Positions 53,331 through 61,358 of a stretch of DNA of 64,000 nucleotides are shown piece by piece. Below the pieces are notes generated by a model. The model ran no database searches and was not told the DNA's origin. It worked only from the letters and a program-made list of their open reading frames with translations. Within the stretch, counting starts at the first letter, position 1. The number at the start of each line of letters is the position of its first letter. The translations under genes and the position numbers were made by a program. The stretch covers positions 62,001 through 126,000 of the forward strand of contig JAJUFP010000004.1 of NCBI GenBank assembly GCA_029263715.1, read 5' to 3'. Source of the DNA: Nitrososphaera sp. (GTDB taxonomy: Archaea; Thermoproteota; Nitrososphaeria; Nitrososphaerales; Nitrososphaeraceae).

Positions 53331-54143
53331 ATGGCCAAGATATTTTCCGATGCGAGTGAGAAAGAGATCACTAGAACAATAGCCCAGATGTTTAACGAGA
53401 CCATGAACGAGTTCGTGGATTCTGATGTCATCATCATAGGCGCCGGCCCTGCAGGACTGATGGCTGGAAGAGAGCTTGCAAAGGCTGGAGTGCGCACATT
53501 AATTGTTGAGCAGAATAACTACATTGGCGGCGGCTACTGGGTTGGCGGATACATGATGAACCCGGTGACGGTGAGGGCGCCGGCCCAAAAGGTCTGGGAC
53601 GAGCTGGGTGTCCCCTACCGCAAGATAAGCGACGGCCTTTACGCGACCTGGGGCCCCCATGCTTGCTCAAAGCTCATTGCAGCGGCCTGCGACGCAGGAG
53701 TAAGGTTCTTGCAGCTGACCAAGTTCGATGACCTTGTGCTTAGAAACAAGCGTGTCTGCGGTGTCGTCGTCAACTGGATGCCAGTCTCGGCCCTTCCAAG
53801 GAACATCACCTGTGTTGACCCGGTTGCCCTGGAAAGCAAGCTGGTCATCGACGCTTCAGGCCATGATTCTGTAGCCGTCAAGCGCCTGATGGACAGGGGT
53901 TACGTCAAGTGGAAGGGAATGGATCCAATGTGGGTTGAAGGAAGCGAGGATGCAGTAGTCAACTACACCGGCGAGGTTTTCCCAGGTCTGATAGCTGCCG
54001 GCATGTCCGTCACTGAAACCCACGGCCTTCCAAGGATGGGTCCGACCTTTGGAGCGATGCTGTTCTCCGGCAAAAAGGCCGCAGAAGTAGCGCTGGGCAA
54101 GCTCAAAGAGGCGCCCAACCCGCCAAAGATCAAGGCAAAGTAA
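53331..54143 (+). CDS. thi4: Thiamine thiazole synthase (Thi4)
   Basis: 270 residues. FAD/NAD Rossmann motif VIIIGAGPAGLMAGRELAKAG, then VEQNNYIGGGYWVGGYMM, the hallmark of Thi4, and DASGHDSVAVK and GMDPMW. C161 in NITCVDP is at the position of yeast Thi4 Cys205, the residue that donates sulfur (methanogen enzymes have His there and use free sulfide). If so the enzyme works once per molecule unless rescued. ATTAATAT about 25 bases before the ATG. Confidence 0.9.
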   Translation: MAKIFSDASEKEITRTIAQMFNETMNEFVDSDVIIIGAGPAGLMAGRELAKAGVRTLIVEQNNYIGGGYWVGGYMMNPVTVRAPAQKVWDELGVPYRKISDGLYATWGPHACSKLIAAACDAGVRFLQLTKFDDLVLRNKRVCGVVVNWMPVSALPRNITCVDPVALESKLVIDASGHDSVAVKRLMDRGYVKWKGMDPMWVEGSEDAVVNYTGEVFPGLIAAGMSVTETHGLPRMGPTFGAMLFSGKKAAEVALGKLKEAPNPPKIKAK

Positions 54144-54171
54144 AATACCGTCTCTTCTTTCTTTTTTGTAA

Positions 54172-54921
54172 TTGGACGTACGCCACATCCATCTTTACAG
54201 CGATGTTTCCGGCCAGATAGACTTTGACAAACTGGCAAAAGAAGTTGCCGGCATATTTCCGGTGTGCAGCATAGACGTCAGGCCACCGTTCCTTGAGCAC
54301 TGGTCTGCAAGTCCAGAGATCGTCCGGCCATCAGCGATATCCGATACAAAAAACCCGTTTGAGAAACAGCCAAAACGCGCTGGCATGCACGAAGGCATCC
54401 AGCTTTTCGACGGCTTTGTGATGCAGCGAATTTTAGCGCAAGTGATCCCGGAAAAAGAAAGCATCCTTGAGCACTTGCACCTTGTGTTTACCGACCTTTT
54501 AACCTGCACGTTTGATGAAGATGACTGGCGCTACCATGGCCGGGCCGTCATCTGCGGAACTCCATCCATCGTCTCCACAGCAGGCATAGTGGAAGCACCT
54601 GCCAAGCCAAGGGAGTTCTACCTTGCACAGATTGGCGGCCTTGCCGACATTCAGAGTCTGAAGAGGAGGTTTGCCGGCCGCTTTATAGACTACAACGACA
54701 TCAGGATGACTTCTGCCGCTGCCGGGTATGCTCTGCAGGCAGTCTTCTTTTTTATCACTGACGGCCAAGCTTTTTGCGAGAACAGCCAATGCAGGCTCTT
54801 CAATGCGCACTGGCAGGAAGACCTTATCAGGACGCAGATCGAAAGTCCGGCCCTCTGCTTAAAACATCAGAGGATTGCAAACAAATTCAACCGCAGACTA
54901 TTTCATTCTAAAAGGTCGTGA
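54172..54921 (+). CDS. Uncharacterised archaeal protein, possible metalloprotein
   Basis: 249 residues. Begins with HIHLYSDVSGQIDFDKLAKEVAG, has IHxH-type His residues, RYHGRAVICGTPSIVSTAGIVEAP and a C-terminal Cys/His cluster (FCENSQCRLFNAHWQEDLIRTQ...CLKHQ) with four possible ligands. Resembles conserved archaeal families of the DUF6775 kind annotated as putative metallopeptidases, but I am not sure of the family. TTG start, GTAAAATACC about 28 bases upstream; 28 bases after thi4. Confidence 0.6.
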   Translation: MDVRHIHLYSDVSGQIDFDKLAKEVAGIFPVCSIDVRPPFLEHWSASPEIVRPSAISDTKNPFEKQPKRAGMHEGIQLFDGFVMQRILAQVIPEKESILEHLHLVFTDLLTCTFDEDDWRYHGRAVICGTPSIVSTAGIVEAPAKPREFYLAQIGGLADIQSLKRRFAGRFIDYNDIRMTSAAAGYALQAVFFFITDGQAFCENSQCRLFNAHWQEDLIRTQIESPALCLKHQRIANKFNRRLFHSKRS

Positions 54922-55054
54922 CTGCCAGCAGACTGTTGCCAATAATTTGCAGCTCTTGCAGCGATTTATTCCATATTATTCAGGATGTCTTGGTTTAAAA
55001 CTGGCTCCGAACGGATTATTAAGAGGCCATTGTAATTTGTCAACCTGACTCATC

Positions 55055-56023
55055 TTGTCCGAAACAGAATCAACTGTTGCCAATCAAAAGGATTACGATG
55101 TAGTTATCATCGGCTCCGGCCCCGCAGGATACACTGCCGGAGTTTACACGTCTCGAGCTAGGCTTTCCACGCTGATAATTTCCGGCACCCTGCCGGGAGG
55201 CCAGCTGATGACCACAAGCGAGGTGGAGAACTACCCCGGTTTTCCAAGCGGCATATTTGGTCCTGAACTGATGATGAATATGCGGCAGCAGGCAGAGCGT
55301 TTTGGTGCTGTCATTACGGACGATGAAGTTATTGAAGTTGATTTCAAGAACCGGCCTTTCAAGATAACCACCCACGCCGCCACCTACGAGGCTGAGGCAG
55401 TCATAGTATGCACCGGGGCCTCGCCGCGCAAGCTGGGGCTGGACTCTGAGCAGAAATTCGGCGGCAAGGGCGTGTCGTACTGTGCAACCTGCGACGGCCC
55501 CTTCTTCAAGGGCGAGGACATTGTCGTGGTGGGCGGCGGAGATACTGCCATAGAGGAAGCAACTTTTCTCACAAAGTTCGGCAAATCAGTCAAAATAGTC
55601 CACCGGCGCGACACGCTTCGTGCAAGCAAGATACTGCAGCAAAAGGCGATGGAAAACCCAAAGATCGAGTTCATGTGGAACAGCGCGATCTCTGACATCA
55701 AGGGAGACAAGAAAGTTACAACAGTTCTGGTAAAAGACATCAAGACCGGAAAAGAGGCTGCGGTCAAGGCCGGCGGCCTGTTTGTTGCAATAGGCCATGA
55801 GCCCAACACGGCCATCTTTAAAGGGCAGCTGGAGACTGATGACAAGGGCTACATCGTACTAAAGAACCACACAAGGACCAGCGTCGAAGGAGTGTTTGCA
55901 GCCGGCGATGTCCATGATCACAGGTACAGGCAGGCTGTCACTGCTGCGGGCTTTGGGTGTATGGCTGCTATCGACGTCGAAAGATGGCTGTCGGAAAACA
56001 GAATATCCAAGAAAAAGGCCTAG
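55055..56023 (+). CDS. trxB: Thioredoxin reductase
   Basis: 322 residues. FAD domain VVIIGSGPAGYTAGVYTSRA, redox-active C143-A-T-C146 in SYCATCDGPF, NAD(P)-binding VVVGGGDTAIEEATFLTKFG, and VFAAGDVHDHRYRQAVTAAGFG at the C-terminus. Reduces thioredoxins with NADPH or an F420-type donor. TTG start: the element at about 55013-55018 gives a short leader. The stop overlaps the convergent cysteine synthase gene by four bases. Confidence 0.93.
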   Translation: MSETESTVANQKDYDVVIIGSGPAGYTAGVYTSRARLSTLIISGTLPGGQLMTTSEVENYPGFPSGIFGPELMMNMRQQAERFGAVITDDEVIEVDFKNRPFKITTHAATYEAEAVIVCTGASPRKLGLDSEQKFGGKGVSYCATCDGPFFKGEDIVVVGGGDTAIEEATFLTKFGKSVKIVHRRDTLRASKILQQKAMENPKIEFMWNSAISDIKGDKKVTTVLVKDIKTGKEAAVKAGGLFVAIGHEPNTAIFKGQLETDDKGYIVLKNHTRTSVEGVFAAGDVHDHRYRQAVTAAGFGCMAAIDVERWLSENRISKKKA

Positions 56024-57024
56024 GGCAGGCTGTAGGCCAGCCTTGACATATGCTTGGCATTCTTTAGGTTGCTGTCATACTCTTGCTCAGAGAAGATCCC
56101 TTCTTTGACGTAAAGGCTCTTGAACTTCCTTGCATCGTCTGGGAATATTGCAACCACGATGCCTTCGTCTATCTTTTCAGCCGTTTTCATCATGCAGGTC
56201 ATTGCAGAGCCAGAAGAGGGACCCACGAACAGGCTCTCTTTTTCAGCAAGCAACCTGACGGCATCAAATGAATCCTTGTTGGTGGCAGTCATCCACTCGT
56301 CAACCACGCCGACCCGCCTCTTGAACAGATCGGGCATGGCAGACTCTTCAAAGTTTCTAAGACCCTGCAGGAGGTGGTTCCTCTGCGCCTGTATGGCGAT
56401 TACCTTGATGTTTTTGTTCTTCTCTTTCAGGAATGTGGCCGTGCCGGTTATGGTTCCTCCGGTGCCGCATCCAGCAAGAAAGTGGGTTATCTTGCCGTCA
56501 GTCTGCTTCCAGATCTCCGGTCCCGTGCTTTCATAGTGCGCCATAAAGTTGGCATCGTTTTCGTACTGGTTTGGCATGTAGTAAATGTCAGGCCGCGGCT
56601 TTGAGATGGCCTTTGCCAGGGCAATGCTCTGGTCAGTCCCCGACCCCACACGAGGGCAGAGGTCATCAGAGGTTTCATGAAGCGTGGCGCCAAGGTGTCG
56701 CAGGATGTTCTTGGTCTCGTCGCTTACCTTTTCTGGGATCACGATCTCTACCTTGTAGCCAAGGGCGGCAGCAATTCCTGTCAGAGCAATGCCGGTGTTT
56801 CCGGACGTCGGCTCGATTATGATGCTCTTGTCTTTTTTCAGGATGCCCTTCTTTTCAGCATCCTTGATCATCCAGTAGGCGGCCCTGTCCTTTACCGAGC
56901 CAAAGGGGTTGTGCCACTCCAGCTTGGCGTAAAGCTTTACCTTCTTGGTAGAAAAGGCAGTCAACTCCACCAGAGGAGTCTGTCCGATACGATGGACCAC
57001 GTCAGGGCTTGCCACTGTTGTCAT
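56020..57024 (-). CDS. cysM: Cysteine synthase-family PLP enzyme
   Basis: 334 residues, fold type II. PLP Lys K45 in NPFGSVKDRAAYWM, IEPTSGNTGIALTGI for the carboxylate, GCGTGGTITGTATFLKE for phosphate binding. May use O-acetylserine, O-phosphoserine or other activated Ser with sulfide. A TusA gene is two bases upstream in the same operon and TrxB converges on it, so sulfur may be handed from TusA to this enzyme. CysM versus CysK cannot be decided from motifs. Confidence 0.88.
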   Translation of the reverse strand: MTTVASPDVVHRIGQTPLVELTAFSTKKVKLYAKLEWHNPFGSVKDRAAYWMIKDAEKKGILKKDKSIIIEPTSGNTGIALTGIAAALGYKVEIVIPEKVSDETKNILRHLGATLHETSDDLCPRVGSGTDQSIALAKAISKPRPDIYYMPNQYENDANFMAHYESTGPEIWKQTDGKITHFLAGCGTGGTITGTATFLKEKNKNIKVIAIQAQRNHLLQGLRNFEESAMPDLFKRRVGVVDEWMTATNKDSFDAVRLLAEKESLFVGPSSGSAMTCMMKTAEKIDEGIVVAIFPDDARKFKSLYVKEGIFSEQEYDSNLKNAKHMSRLAYSLP

Positions 57025-57025
57025 T

Positions 57026-57274
57026 TCATTTCGCCTTCTTGATAATAAACTCCAGGTCCTTCTGGCTTTTGTTTATCGCCAAAAGTTCATGGCCGTTGCG
57101 CTTGACCCAGCGCGAGATATCTTCCTCCGACTCGGGGTCATCGGCAACAATCTTGAGAACATCACCAATGGACAGACGTTCAATCTCCATCTTGGTGCGG
57201 AATACAGGCTCGGGGCAGTAAAGTCCCCTAACATCAATGGATTTGGTTGGGTTAATGTTACTGCTCGTACTCAT
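57026..57274 (-). CDS. tusA: TusA-family sulfur-carrier protein
   Basis: 82 residues. DVRGLYCPEPVFRTKMEI carries C20 in the CPxP motif that receives persulfide sulfur; the rest is the TusA beta-alpha-beta fold (VLKIVADDPESEEDISRWV). In many archaea TusA-like proteins carry sulfur for biosynthesis. First gene of the operon with the cysteine synthase two bases downstream. CATTTTATC about 26 bases before the ATG. Confidence 0.9.
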   Translation of the reverse strand: MSTSSNINPTKSIDVRGLYCPEPVFRTKMEIERLSIGDVLKIVADDPESEEDISRWVKRNGHELLAINKSQKDLEFIIKKAK

Positions 57275-57540
57275 ATTTGCGAACTTGATAAAATGACAAC
57301 AGCGTTATATTAAATGTTTATTCACGAGTCTTTAAAGTTCAACAAACAAGACAGGCCGGCAAAAATTACCTAGAATCAAGAATAATATAGAGTCAGGATT
57401 AAAAAGAACGTCTTTAAGGTTTTATTTCCGCGTCAAATTTCTCGGACAGATTTATGACTTCAATCGATTTTATAGGGTTCGCCCATGAGCAATTGAATAA
57501 GTTTTTCTATACTTTCCCCTTGTCATAATCAGGGATAGCT

Positions 57541-58470
57541 CTGACAATATATCACTACTACGTCAGGCAAGAGCTAAATAATCTGATTGAGGAACTGGCC
57601 AAGATTCAAGGGGGAAAGCTATTCTACCAGCTCTTCAAGAGCTCGGCTAGTCCTTCAGAGTATCGGGACATATCCCAGATAGAGGGGCTCCTTGGTCCCC
57701 ATTTTGACCCGCTTGAAAAAATTAGACCTCGTTTTGTTGCTTGGAGCACACAGGCCGATCTATACGTAGAGCAGTTCAGGAAGAATGAAACGGTCAGAAG
57801 CTTTATCTCTGCTAAGGGGAGAGTCCAGAGGATGTTTGATGCAAGAAAGCCGAACATACCGCAAATTACAAGATCATTGAAACAACTAGGCCTGCAGCTT
57901 GATGAAATAGCATCTATTGCCAATACACTCACCAAGCCGGAAAAACCGCAGGATCACGTAAAAGAAAGTGGGAAAAAAGATCGGATGATTTCCCCGGACA
58001 CTCCTTTTTCAAACAAGATGGCTTTTTGGGATACAATAAAGTCGTGCGATGATCACCTTTATTGGGTCGACAAATATTTCTCAGTGGCGGGACTCAGAAT
58101 GATTTCCGATGCTCTTGACAGGGACAAGGTGAAGACGGTAAAGATACTGTCTTCAGTCGACAAGGCAGACGAGAGATTAAGAAACCTGTTCAAAGATTTG
58201 CGGGATGAGTTGGGAACCAAAGGTGTCAAGTGCGAAATGAGAATCATCACTGATTCTATGTTGAAGGCGTCGATACACGATAGGTGGATAATGTCTAGGG
58301 ATAAGTGTTTCAACGTACCTTCGCCCGATACGATAGAGCGTGGTCAGTTTAGCGAAATTAAGGAGACGTCAAACAGGCCGCCTTTTGAAAACTGGTGGAT
58401 CAAGAGCTTCGACATAATCGAAGACTGGAACGACATACAGAAGGCTAAAGCAGGCCTGAAAAATAATTGA
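57541..58470 (+). CDS. PLD-like (MIT_C-type) protein with no normal start codon
   Basis: The frame is open from 57529 to the stop at 58470, but the first ATG is at 57832, in mid-protein. From about 57541 the codons read as good protein (LTIYHYYVRQELNNLIEE, then PHFDPLEKIRPRFVAW), so a start at 57832 would remove the N-terminal 100 residues. CTG 57541 is possible as a start; otherwise the gene is truncated or frameshifted. The C-terminus (SIHDRWIMSRDK, then PSPDTIERGQFSEI) resembles phospholipase D-like MIT_C domains. AT-rich compared with neighbours. Confidence 0.5.
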   Translation: MTIYHYYVRQELNNLIEELAKIQGGKLFYQLFKSSASPSEYRDISQIEGLLGPHFDPLEKIRPRFVAWSTQADLYVEQFRKNETVRSFISAKGRVQRMFDARKPNIPQITRSLKQLGLQLDEIASIANTLTKPEKPQDHVKESGKKDRMISPDTPFSNKMAFWDTIKSCDDHLYWVDKYFSVAGLRMISDALDRDKVKTVKILSSVDKADERLRNLFKDLRDELGTKGVKCEMRIITDSMLKASIHDRWIMSRDKCFNVPSPDTIERGQFSEIKETSNRPPFENWWIKSFDIIEDWNDIQKAKAGLKNN

Positions 58471-58481
58471 ATTGTGTGAGT

Positions 58482-59228
58482 TTATCTGAACAAGTCCTGT
58501 TTTTTTGGCCTCACCAGATCCTGTACAGACGATCTTGATCTTTCGTACTCGTATCCCCTCACGATCGCAGCAGGAACGCCGCCGGACTTGCCCATGACAA
58601 GTTCCGCAGCCGACGCTACTTCGTCGGCTACCGCGATCTCCGTCACGCGCAATTTCTTGCCAAACATGTCCTTCTTGCCAATATAGTTTTTGATTGGTTT
58701 CATTCCTGCAAGGCCCACTGCAACGTTTGTCTGGCCCTCCCTAAACGGCCTGCCAAATGTATCGGTGATTACCACCGCCACATCAAGCCCGGCCTTTTTG
58801 AAAAAACTGCGCAGTTTTCTTGCCGACCGGTCTGGGTCTTCCGGTAGCAGGACGGCGGCGTCGTCTTTGGACAGGTTGCTCTGGTCCACGCCAGAATTGG
58901 CGCAGACAAACCCATGCCTTGTTTCCGTGATGAGTATGCCGTTTTGCAGTCTAACAACCTCGTTGGATTCTCGCAGAATAAGCTCGACTATCCGCGGATC
59001 TTTTTTGATCTTGCCGGCAATGCGCATGGCTTTTCTTGACGGCCGGACATCTGACAGACGCATCACGCGGCCTTCTGACTTTGAAACGATCTTTTGCGCA
59101 ACTACAATTATGTCGCCGCTGCAGATGTCCGTGCCGCTGGACCTTGCAGATTCAAGTATTACCCTGCCAATGTTGTCGCCAAATTCAATGTCGCCGGCCA
59201 CTTTGACTGGAAAGATCGTGATGGTCAA
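58482..59228 (-). CDS. cofE: Coenzyme F420-0:L-glutamate ligase
   Basis: 248 residues from TTG 59228. Motifs of the CofE family: DNIGRVILESA, SGDIIVVAQKIVSKSEG, CANSGVDQSN with metal-binding Ser/Asp, DTFGRPFREGQTNVAVG near the C-terminus and VADEVASAAELVMGKS. Adds glutamates to F420-0. TTTTTTTAAC about 25 bases before the TTG fits a leaderless start and avoids overlap with the upstream phosphatase gene; the frame is open to 59306. Confidence 0.88.
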   Translation of the reverse strand: MTITIFPVKVAGDIEFGDNIGRVILESARSSGTDICSGDIIVVAQKIVSKSEGRVMRLSDVRPSRKAMRIAGKIKKDPRIVELILRESNEVVRLQNGILITETRHGFVCANSGVDQSNLSKDDAAVLLPEDPDRSARKLRSFFKKAGLDVAVVITDTFGRPFREGQTNVAVGLAGMKPIKNYIGKKDMFGKKLRVTEIAVADEVASAAELVMGKSGGVPAAIVRGYEYERSRSSVQDLVRPKKQDLFR

Positions 59229-59259
59229 TTGCGGATACTGGGAGGCAGAGTTAAAAAAA

Positions 59260-59934
59260 CTAGTTGCTTGTGCTTGCCAGGACTGCCTTGCCGAATTTCT
59301 TTTCAAGCAGGTGCAAAAGAATGCTCAGGTCCCGCCTCTCTATTGTGTCGTCGGCCTTTTCCTTTACTATCTCTACTGGGCAAAAGCCGACGGTGTAACC
59401 AGCCAGGGCGAACAGCTTGAGGTCATTGGCGCCGTCGACTACGACTACCGTGTCCTCCTTTCTGATGCCCCACTCTTTTATGGTGGACCGGATGGCGGCA
59501 GCCTTGTCTGATGTGACGTTCAGCTTTACGTCATGCAGCTTGCCGTCCTTGAATATCAGCTCGTTTGAGAATATCCTGTCTACCCCAAGGTCGTCTTTCA
59601 GCCGGTCAGTAATGATGGTAAAACCGCCGGAAACGGCGATCATCTTCCAGCCCGCTTTTTTCAGCGCGCTGCACAGCTCCTTGGCACCCGGCATTATGGG
59701 AAGGTTTTCTGCAATCTTTTTTGCATCCTCGTACCGGATCCCGCGGAGCGCATGGACCCTTCTTTTCAGCCCCTCTTCCCAGTTTATGTCGCCGCGGATA
59801 CCAGCCTTGGTTATGTCCCATATCTCCTTCTCCTTTTCAGGCCCCATTAGCGAGGCCAGAACCGGCAGGTATTCGGCATCTAGAAGAACGCCTTCGACAT
59901 CAAAAACAGCCAGCATTTTTTGGTGATTATTCAA
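59260..59934 (-). CDS. HAD-family phosphatase (SerB-like)
   Basis: 224 residues. Motif I FDVEGVLLDAEYLP, motif II VSGGFTII (Ser), motif III with Lys near KAAAIRSTI, motif IV VVDGANDLKLFALAG. Resembles phosphoserine phosphatase, but in motif I the acidic pair is Asp-x-Glu rather than Asp-x-Asp, which would weaken the general acid. TTG 59934 has a TTAATATTA element about 24 bases upstream; ATG 59916 is the alternative. Confidence 0.75.
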   Translation of the reverse strand: MNNHQKMLAVFDVEGVLLDAEYLPVLASLMGPEKEKEIWDITKAGIRGDINWEEGLKRRVHALRGIRYEDAKKIAENLPIMPGAKELCSALKKAGWKMIAVSGGFTIITDRLKDDLGVDRIFSNELIFKDGKLHDVKLNVTSDKAAAIRSTIKEWGIRKEDTVVVVDGANDLKLFALAGYTVGFCPVEIVKEKADDTIERRDLSILLHLLEKKFGKAVLASTSN

Positions 59935-59969
59935 GACAGATATTCCTCATAATATTAAGCTTGTCAACT

Positions 59970-61358
59970 CTAAAAAGACCCGGCCCGTATAGTCCGCTGC
60001 TTTTTATTGCTAAGATAGTCGGTAAGCAGAACCTTGTCTATTTCAGCAGGATTGATGTAGTATGATCTTCCTTTGACGTACTTTTCCATCTCATTGATGT
60101 ATCCAAGCAGCGAGTCCTCCTCGCTTATCATTATGGTGTCGATGTCTATTTTCATGGAATGGCATTTTTTGGCCTCGATTATGGTTCTTGCGCCTATGTA
60201 CTGGTCCACCTGCCGGTACCGGTAACACAGGTACACAAGCTCGCCGGAAGCAACATCCAGATTCATGCTGTGGCTCTGCCGGATGTTTTCCAGCGTTCCG
60301 CTGTCCGGCGCGTAAAAGTGCGAGTAGGGCCGCTGCGACAGTATCTTTTCCTGCTCACCTTCCTCGTCGATAAAGCACGCGCTTGGATGGCCGTCGGTTA
60401 CTAGCACTATGCGCTTGTTCATTGCGCCGTCCTTCTGCAGTATCCTGCTGGCCAGTCGAAATGCAGCCTGGTAGTTGGTGTAGTGCAAAAAGTCGGAGCC
60501 CGGTTCAAAGGTCTTTAGGTACGGTATGTCCTGCGGGAGGACCTTTGACGCCAGAGCTCCAAAGCCCACGATGTATACCGAGTCTGAAGGGAAGAACTTG
60601 CGGTTGAGAAGGTACAGCCCCCAAAGCGCGCGTTTGGCCGCTTCTATGCGGCTAATGTCGCCGTACATCGTGGAGTAGCGCATGGTAGAGCTTAGGTCTA
60701 TGCAGTAAACCACGGCCACCCGGACGTCCTGCATGGTCTCGTACTCTTCAAGATCTTCAACGTCTATCTGCAGCGGCAGCTTCACTTCCTTGCCTTCCTT
60801 GGACGTGCGCTGGATCGTGTTTAGTAGGGACTTGGGCACGTTTAACAGCCGGATGTCGTCGCCCGGCTCGTACTTTTTGCTGGTATCCAGAACCATTGAC
60901 CCGCTCCCAAGGTCGTGGGTCTCGTGCAGCCCAGACTCGCCGGCCTTCAAGGCCTTCATGACGTCAGTAAGGATCTTGGTTCCGATGCTGACAAAGCCCT
61001 TGTTGCTCAGCCATTTTGGAGAATCCTTGAGGTAGCCCTTCTGCATCAGCTGCCTGACCAGCGGAAGTCCGTCTGCATCCTCGTCTTTTCTTTCGCCGGA
61101 CTTGGAGCCCTGCTGTTGCTTTGTGTTGGTCTGCTCTTCAGCAGGGGATGACATGACACCTTGCAGGATCTGCTCAAGTTCCTGCAGCGTGGGGGTTTTC
61201 TCTCTAAGGACCTCCCTTCCGGCAGCCTTTAGCAGCTTGTCCAAGGCTTCCTTTGATAGGTCGCCTTTCCCCTTTTGTTGCTGCTCTTGCTGCCCCTTGT
61301 CTTCTGATGGAAAGTAGAGATATTTTTTGGATCCGTCGGACTTACTGCGCAAGGGCAT
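59970..61358 (-). CDS. VWA-domain protein of a MoxR/VWA pair
   Basis: 462 residues. N-terminal 150 residues are charged and Gln/Lys-rich; from about 210 a von Willebrand A domain: VVYCIDLSSTMRYSTMYG (MIDAS motif DxSxT), a DTGHPSACFID region and final basic tail. Together with the MoxR ATPase encoded upstream, whose stop overlaps this start by 17 bases, it forms the usual MoxR-VWA chaperone pair that inserts metals or assembles complexes. Confidence 0.82.
   Translation of the reverse strand: MPLRSKSDGSKKYLYFPSEDKGQQEQQQKGKGDLSKEALDKLLKAAGREVLREKTPTLQELEQILQGVMSSPAEEQTNTKQQQGSKSGERKDEDADGLPLVRQLMQKGYLKDSPKWLSNKGFVSIGTKILTDVMKALKAGESGLHETHDLGSGSMVLDTSKKYEPGDDIRLLNVPKSLLNTIQRTSKEGKEVKLPLQIDVEDLEEYETMQDVRVAVVYCIDLSSTMRYSTMYGDISRIEAAKRALWGLYLLNRKFFPSDSVYIVGFGALASKVLPQDIPYLKTFEPGSDFLHYTNYQAAFRLASRILQKDGAMNKRIVLVTDGHPSACFIDEEGEQEKILSQRPYSHFYAPDSGTLENIRQSHSMNLDVASGELVYLCYRYRQVDQYIGARTIIEAKKCHSMKIDIDTIMISEEDSLLGYINEMEKYVKGRSYYINPAEIDKVLLTDYLSNKKQRTIRAGSF

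Noticed and set aside
59229-59306. N-terminal extension of cofE up to 59306
   Set aside because: It would overlap the upstream phosphatase gene by about 47 bases and the TATA-like element would be inside it; TTG 59228 fits better.
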